Shown piece after piece: positions 61,101 through 64,000 of a stretch of 64,000 nt of DNA (positions are counted from its first letter, which is position 1; each line of letters opens with the position of its first letter). Made by a program: the position numbers and the translations under genes. This DNA is from Progne subis subis. Lineage: Eukaryota; Chordata; Aves; Passeriformes; Hirundinidae. Where the stretch lies: NCBI GenBank assembly GCA_022316685.1, contig JAKJHU010000038.1, positions 3,768,384 through 3,832,383 on the forward strand, in the 5' to 3' direction. The notes beneath the pieces are model-generated. The model ran no database searches, was not told where the DNA came from, and saw nothing but the letters and a program-made list of their open reading frames with translations.

Positions 61101-63572
61101 AGGCGCAAAGCAGTATGTTACTGCAGTTCAAGACAATATACTGTACCTGAGAACAAAAAAAGGGAACTTGATTTTATGTTCAGGTTCTGTTAACTTCGAA
61201 GTTAAGCTTGGCAACCACAGCTTAAGAGCTGAAAAGCTGCTCTAAGTCTGACCTGAATGCATTAGCTACTTTAAATCTGAGTTTTATTAAGGTGAAAAAG
61301 GAAGGACTAACTATCTGAACTCAAAAAATTGTAAGATATGAATTCTGAAAGAGGAAACTGCAACTTTTTTTAACCTTTTTTTTTATTATTATTATTTCTT
61401 TTACTGCAATCTGTTTATTTTTAGGGGCTGAAGGTATAATTTAAACATTTGAAAGCAATGAAACCTGGCATAGCATATGCCACTGCAGCTGTCAAAACCA
61501 GCAAGAGGGAGAGATCACCAGAGGGAGAGATAAAGCTGCCATTGTTACCTTCACAAACTGGCCTGAGTGCCATGCTGCTTCCTAGGGCAGTAGGAAACGA
61601 GCATCCTAAGGCCTCAGGTGGCAGCATCTTTCCCTCTAAATAAAAACAGAGCAGTCAAGGTTAGCAGTAGCTAACTTTTTATGAGCAAGCTTCTCTGGAC
61701 TATTTCTCACTGTCTGTGCTTTAATATTATAAATTTAGTATTTAACTAGCTTGTGAATTTAATTTGATGTTTTTAGCAAATTGTATTTCTGGAAAAGGGT
61801 GTTTTGTGTCCTTCCCCATTTTTTTCATTTCAGCTCTTTATTCCAAGATGAAGTTCATGTGGTAAATGTTTTTTTAACAAAGTTTGTTGATGGTCCTCCT
61901 CTAAGCATTGCAATTACCACAGGTCCAAATCTGTGAGCATATCTTAGAGGAGGAGGTGTGGGGAATATTACATTCTTGCCTGTCTGTAAAAGTCTCCAGG
62001 TACTCTCTTACAATTTCTTTTATGATTTGGGAAATAGCAGAATCTCTTTACTGTGAGGAGCTATGTTGAAAGAGGTGTAAAGGAAGACAAACTCCCTCAC
62101 TTGATTTGTAGCATAGTAAAATGGTATCTCTAGACTGCATGGATTACGTGTTTAAATTCATAGGTAGAAATTGCCTCTAAATAGTCAAGAGGATATTTTC
62201 AGTTGAGATAACCTTCGTCAGAATCGGTAACTGCTTTACCTTCTGTATTGCTGTTTCTTGGTATATGCTTGAAGAGTTTATTTAAACTGAAACAGGCTGA
62301 CGTTTTCGATTGTAAACACTGGTTACAGAAATACTTGAATCAAAACAAGGGAAATGAGAAAGGCATCACCCTGGTTTCAGCTTGTTGATAAACACTAGGG
62401 CTATTTCAGAGAGTTCTGGAGATTTGTCTAGTAGCAGTTCTATATTACAGCATATTACTTGAGTAATTTTTAATAACTGATAATTGAAAAGAGGATAATC
62501 TATTTAAATGTCTATTTTAGACCCAAATCAGAAAATGCATGGATATTTGCAAAATCAAATGCAGTACAAGCCGTTGGGGTGATGTCATTCGGTAAGTGTT
62601 TTTTGGTTTCTGGTTTCTTTTTTTTCAATGTTAAGATCAATTGCAAGAAACTATTTAATATTTTGAACCAAGAAGGTTTTTTTAATATCCATGTTAAGTT
62701 GGTGTACAAAAAAAAAAAAAAAAAATTGACTGAATGATCCATATGAATGTCATTGTTATTGTGTAAGACTGACCTCATTCATTGTCCATTTGGCCCTAGA
62801 GGCTTGCCACTGTAGCAGAGGCAGTGTATGCATGAGTCCAGCTCACTTGTGCAGGTCATCCTAAAGCCGCTGCAACAGTGGGTTCATCTAACTGATAAAC
62901 TGGGGGGGCTGGGATCGTTCTGCATTCCCTTGGGTAATCTCTAACAGAAAAGTCCTCATTCTGAAATCTGTTCCTGCCTGCAGGGTCTGGTATGTTATTT
63001 CTTATTAATGTTACGGTAATCTGAGGCCGCCCAATGACTGCTGCTGCCTAAAATGGATGCCATATAAAGTCTGAAAGTAGCAAAAGGCTCTGTAGATTTT
63101 AAAAAAAACCCAAAACTTCTCAAATCTGCTAAAGTACAAGAAGAGCGGGAAGAGAAAATAGCTGTGGAATGGAGATATGGAGGGTGGGAAATGGCATAGC
63201 ATTTAAGGATAATGTAATCAGAATCATCTCGAGATGAATATAAACCTTCATCAAATCAACTAAGCAAGCAAAGGTTCAAGCCATTTATCTTTGCCACTCA
63301 TTGCAAGATTAATGTTCGTATTTACTAATGAGTGGATTCAAACTGTGCTCTGTCTCTATATATTTATGCATGAATTCATACATTTGCTTTAATTGTCACA
63401 TGTGTTTCAGCATTCGTCTGCCATCATAACAGCTTTTTAATATACGGGTCTCTGGAAGAACCCACATTAAAGAATTGGTCTCAAGTCACACATATGTCTG
63501 TGGCCCTTGCTCTTGTCATCAGTGTAGTGTTCGCTGCCTGTGGATATATGACTTTTACAGGATACACAGAAG
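46985..63572 (+). CDS. SLC38A11: Putative sodium-coupled neutral amino acid transporter 11, 5' part (nine exons; 3' part outside window)
   Basis: Member of the SLC38/AAAP family of plasma-membrane amino acid transporters. The substrate of this member is not firmly established. Nine exons (46985-47014, 49374-49491, 49907-49981, 50591-50725, 51805-51870, 53615-53721, 53880-53959, 62521-62591, 63411-63572) join in frame to about 281 residues with no stop. TM1 has the family motif NSIIGSGIIGLPYS. Further recognisable segments are LLIKGG, LQFLYPFIAMISYNI, GDTL, FTLPISLYRDIAKLGK, AVGVMSFAFVCHHNSF and SLEEPT, which align in order with human SLC38A11 as I remember it. The gene lies downstream of SCN3A in the same orientation, as in mammals. 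The window holds roughly the first two thirds of the protein, to about TM7. The start codon is inferred. Confidence 0.93.
47015..49373 (+). other. SLC38A11: SLC38A11 intron 1
   Basis: 2.36-kb GT-AG intron. Its first part is still CpG-rich and may hold regulatory elements or alternative first exons. The open frames there, on both strands, are effects of GC content. Confidence 0.85.
49374..49491 (+). CDS. SLC38A11: SLC38A11 exon 2 (N-terminal tail, TM1)
   Basis: 118 nt between AATAG and GTAAGT. It encodes an acidic lead (VETDDQTALLSK), then AGFNIINSIIGSGIIG, the unwound TM1 region that contacts sodium and substrate in this fold. It ends in phase 1. Confidence 0.95.
49492..49906 (+). other. SLC38A11: SLC38A11 intron 2
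   Basis: 415-bp GT-AG intron, nothing recognised. Confidence 0.9.
49907..49981 (+). CDS. SLC38A11: SLC38A11 exon 3 (TM1 end, TM2)
   Basis: 75 nt between TTTGCAG and GTACTC. It encodes LPYSMKEAGFPLG followed by a hydrophobic helix (VLLLFVVAYIT). The phase matches on both sides. Confidence 0.95.
49982..50590 (+). other. SLC38A11: SLC38A11 intron 3
   Basis: 609-bp GT-AG intron. It carries a C25 homopolymer at 50,485-50,509. Confidence 0.9.
50485..50509. repeat. C25 homopolymer
   Basis: 25 consecutive C about 80 bp upstream of exon 4. On the opposite strand this is G25, which can form a G-quadruplex. Confidence 0.85.
50591..50725 (+). CDS. SLC38A11: SLC38A11 exon 4 (TM2 end, TM3)
   Basis: 135 nt between TTAACAG and GTAAGA. 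It encodes YSIILLIKGG, a loop (TYQELVKKTYG) and TM3 (YLILSTLQFLYPFI). Confidence 0.95.
50726..51804 (+). other. SLC38A11: SLC38A11 intron 4
   Basis: 1,079-bp GT-AG intron, nothing recognised. Confidence 0.9.
51805..51870 (+). CDS. SLC38A11: SLC38A11 exon 5 (TM3 end and loop)
   Basis: 66 nt between TTTAAG and GTAAGA. It encodes MISYNIITGDTLTKVFQRIP, a segment strongly conserved in SLC38 proteins. Confidence 0.95.
51871..53614 (+). other. SLC38A11: SLC38A11 intron 5
   Basis: 1,744-bp GT-AG intron. Its only marked feature is the T/G low-complexity tract at 52,055-52,180. Confidence 0.9.
52055..52180. repeat. T-rich low-complexity tract with G interruptions
   Basis: About 125 bp of T runs broken by single G bases and one G9 run. 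It looks like an expanded, decaying poly-T tract. Confidence 0.85.
53615..53721 (+). CDS. SLC38A11: SLC38A11 exon 6 (TM4)
   Basis: 107 nt between CTTTAG and GTAAAT. It encodes a short loop (DNVLIDRHF), TM4 (IILLTTIIFTLPISLY) and RDIAKLGK. It ends in phase 0. Confidence 0.95.
53880..53959 (+). CDS. SLC38A11: SLC38A11 exon 7 (TM5)
   Basis: 80 nt between TTTACAG and GTGAGT. It encodes a hydrophobic helix (LLSLILTIVILIIVMVR), then TVTFSPQ, and ends in phase 2. It precedes the largest intron seen. Confidence 0.93.
54417..54535. repeat. AT-only low-complexity stretch
   Basis: About 120 bp of almost pure A/T built of TATA and AATAAT units, with much local self-complementarity. Confidence 0.8.
56391..56745 (+). 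mobile_element. Solo LTR of an endogenous retrovirus
   Basis: A 355-bp unit starts TGTCATGGGTTAG and ends AACCACTACA, so it has TG...CA ends. It is flanked on both sides by CTTTG (56,386-56,390 and 56,746-56,750), a perfect 5-bp target-site duplication. A TATAAAA box lies at 56,483-56,489. No gag, pol or env sequence adjoins it, so it is what remains after LTR-LTR recombination. A 5-bp duplication fits the ERVL type, but the family is not proven. Strand is taken from the TATA box. Confidence 0.75.
59423..59625. repeat. A-rich tract with C interruptions
   Basis: About 200 bp made of A runs broken by C or CC (AAAACCAACAACAAAAACC and similar). The long open frames on the minus strand here, rich in Phe and Val, are products of this repeat. 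Confidence 0.9.
62521..62591 (+). CDS. SLC38A11: SLC38A11 exon 8 (loop and TM6 start)
   Basis: 71 nt between TATTTTAG and GTAAGT. It encodes PKSENAWIFAKSNAVQAVGV and MSF, corresponding to the human segment before TM6. The phase joins exon 7 exactly across 8.6 kb. Confidence 0.95.
62592..63410 (+). other. SLC38A11: SLC38A11 intron 8
   Basis: 819-bp GT-AG intron with A18 at 62,708-62,725. Confidence 0.9.
63411..63572 (+). CDS. SLC38A11: SLC38A11 exon 9 (TM6-TM7)
   Basis: 162 nt between GTTTCAG and GTAAAT. It encodes FVCHHNSFLIYGSLEEPTLK and TM7 (ALALVISVVFAACGYMTF), then TGYTEG. It ends in phase 1; the next exon is beyond the window. Confidence 0.95.
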
Positions 63573-63637
63573 GTAAATTGCTTGATCCCTCAATTTTGGT
63601 GCTTGCTATAATCCTTACACTTTGTCCTTCTGTCTGA

Positions 63638-63668
<31 letters not shown>

Positions 63669-64000
63669 CTTTTTTTTTTCTGTAAGCACCTTGGTGACTG
63701 TAAACATGCCAGAATCATAGTAAATTTGGGCAGAAATACGACATTCCTCATAGTTACCCAACAACCAAAACAGGATCCAAAAAAGTCAGCTACATGCCAA
63801 TAGCTGTCAGATTCTTAAGCTTAAGCCTTGCCAGTGGAAGTCCCCTTTGAATACTTCCATCATTAAAACACTTTGAGGACTATACAGCTATGACTTATAC
63901 ACAGGGTCAAGCAGGAGAGAGGAGTAAGAGCAAAAATTTCCTGCAGAGTATCTGTAGGACTGTATATCTGCATATACGTTCTTACCTTTTTTTCCCATCT
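63573..64000 (+). other. SLC38A11: SLC38A11 intron 9 (5' part)
   Basis: Intronic sequence to the window edge, with T23 at 63,638-63,660. Nothing else is recognised. Confidence 0.85.

Larger units (their letters stand above)
53960..62520 (+). other. SLC38A11: SLC38A11 intron 7
   Basis: 8.56-kb GT-AG intron, the largest seen in either gene here. It contains an AT-only stretch (54,417-54,535), the solo LTR (56,391-56,745) and an A/C-rich tract (59,423-59,625). No extra exon is needed, since exons 7 and 8 join in phase. Confidence 0.85.

Overview
The window is vertebrate nuclear DNA, most likely from a bird. The coding is split into short exons with GT-AG introns, the background is AT-rich, and the interspersed repeats are CR1 LINE fragments plus one LTR with the TG...CA ends usual in avian genomes. 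Two genes lie head-to-tail on the + strand. This order matches the SCN3A - SLC38A11 neighbourhood of mammals, with a much shorter spacer (about 33 kb).

Region 1 (1-13,900) is the 3' part of a neuronal voltage-gated sodium channel alpha subunit, called SCN3A. Seven coding exons (597-11,782) encode about 719 residues. They run from domain III S3/S4 through the domain III pore, the IFM inactivation gate, all of domain IV and the cytoplasmic tail with its IQ and PY motifs. The intron at 6,637-8,301 starts with ATAAGT and ends with AC, which is the known AT-AC intron of this family. A 3' UTR of about 2.1 kb follows, with several AATAAA signals, the best near 13,868.

Region 2 (13,900-46,670) is intergenic. 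I found no protein-coding gene in it. It holds two antisense CR1 fragments (14,820-15,745 and 22,960-23,765), one sense CR1 piece (25,690-25,940) and a CR1 3' tail (about 35,790-35,898). It also holds a GC-richer segment with an A-tail (35,215-35,478), several long homopolymers, and an isolated CpG island (41,105-41,365) with no known gene attached.

Region 3 (46,670-64,000) opens with a CpG-island promoter and the 5' part of SLC38A11, a putative sodium-coupled neutral amino acid transporter. Nine exons (46,985-63,572) encode about 281 residues, covering the N-terminus to about TM7. The gene continues past the right edge. Intron 7 is 8.6 kb and contains a 355-bp solo LTR flanked by a perfect 5-bp target-site duplication.

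The two genes are not known to act in one pathway. One makes a plasma-membrane sodium channel for neuronal excitability and the other a plasma-membrane amino acid transporter. I saw no new multi-gene system. The points most worth checking are the AT-AC intron, the orphan CpG island, the solo LTR and the possible retroposed segment.
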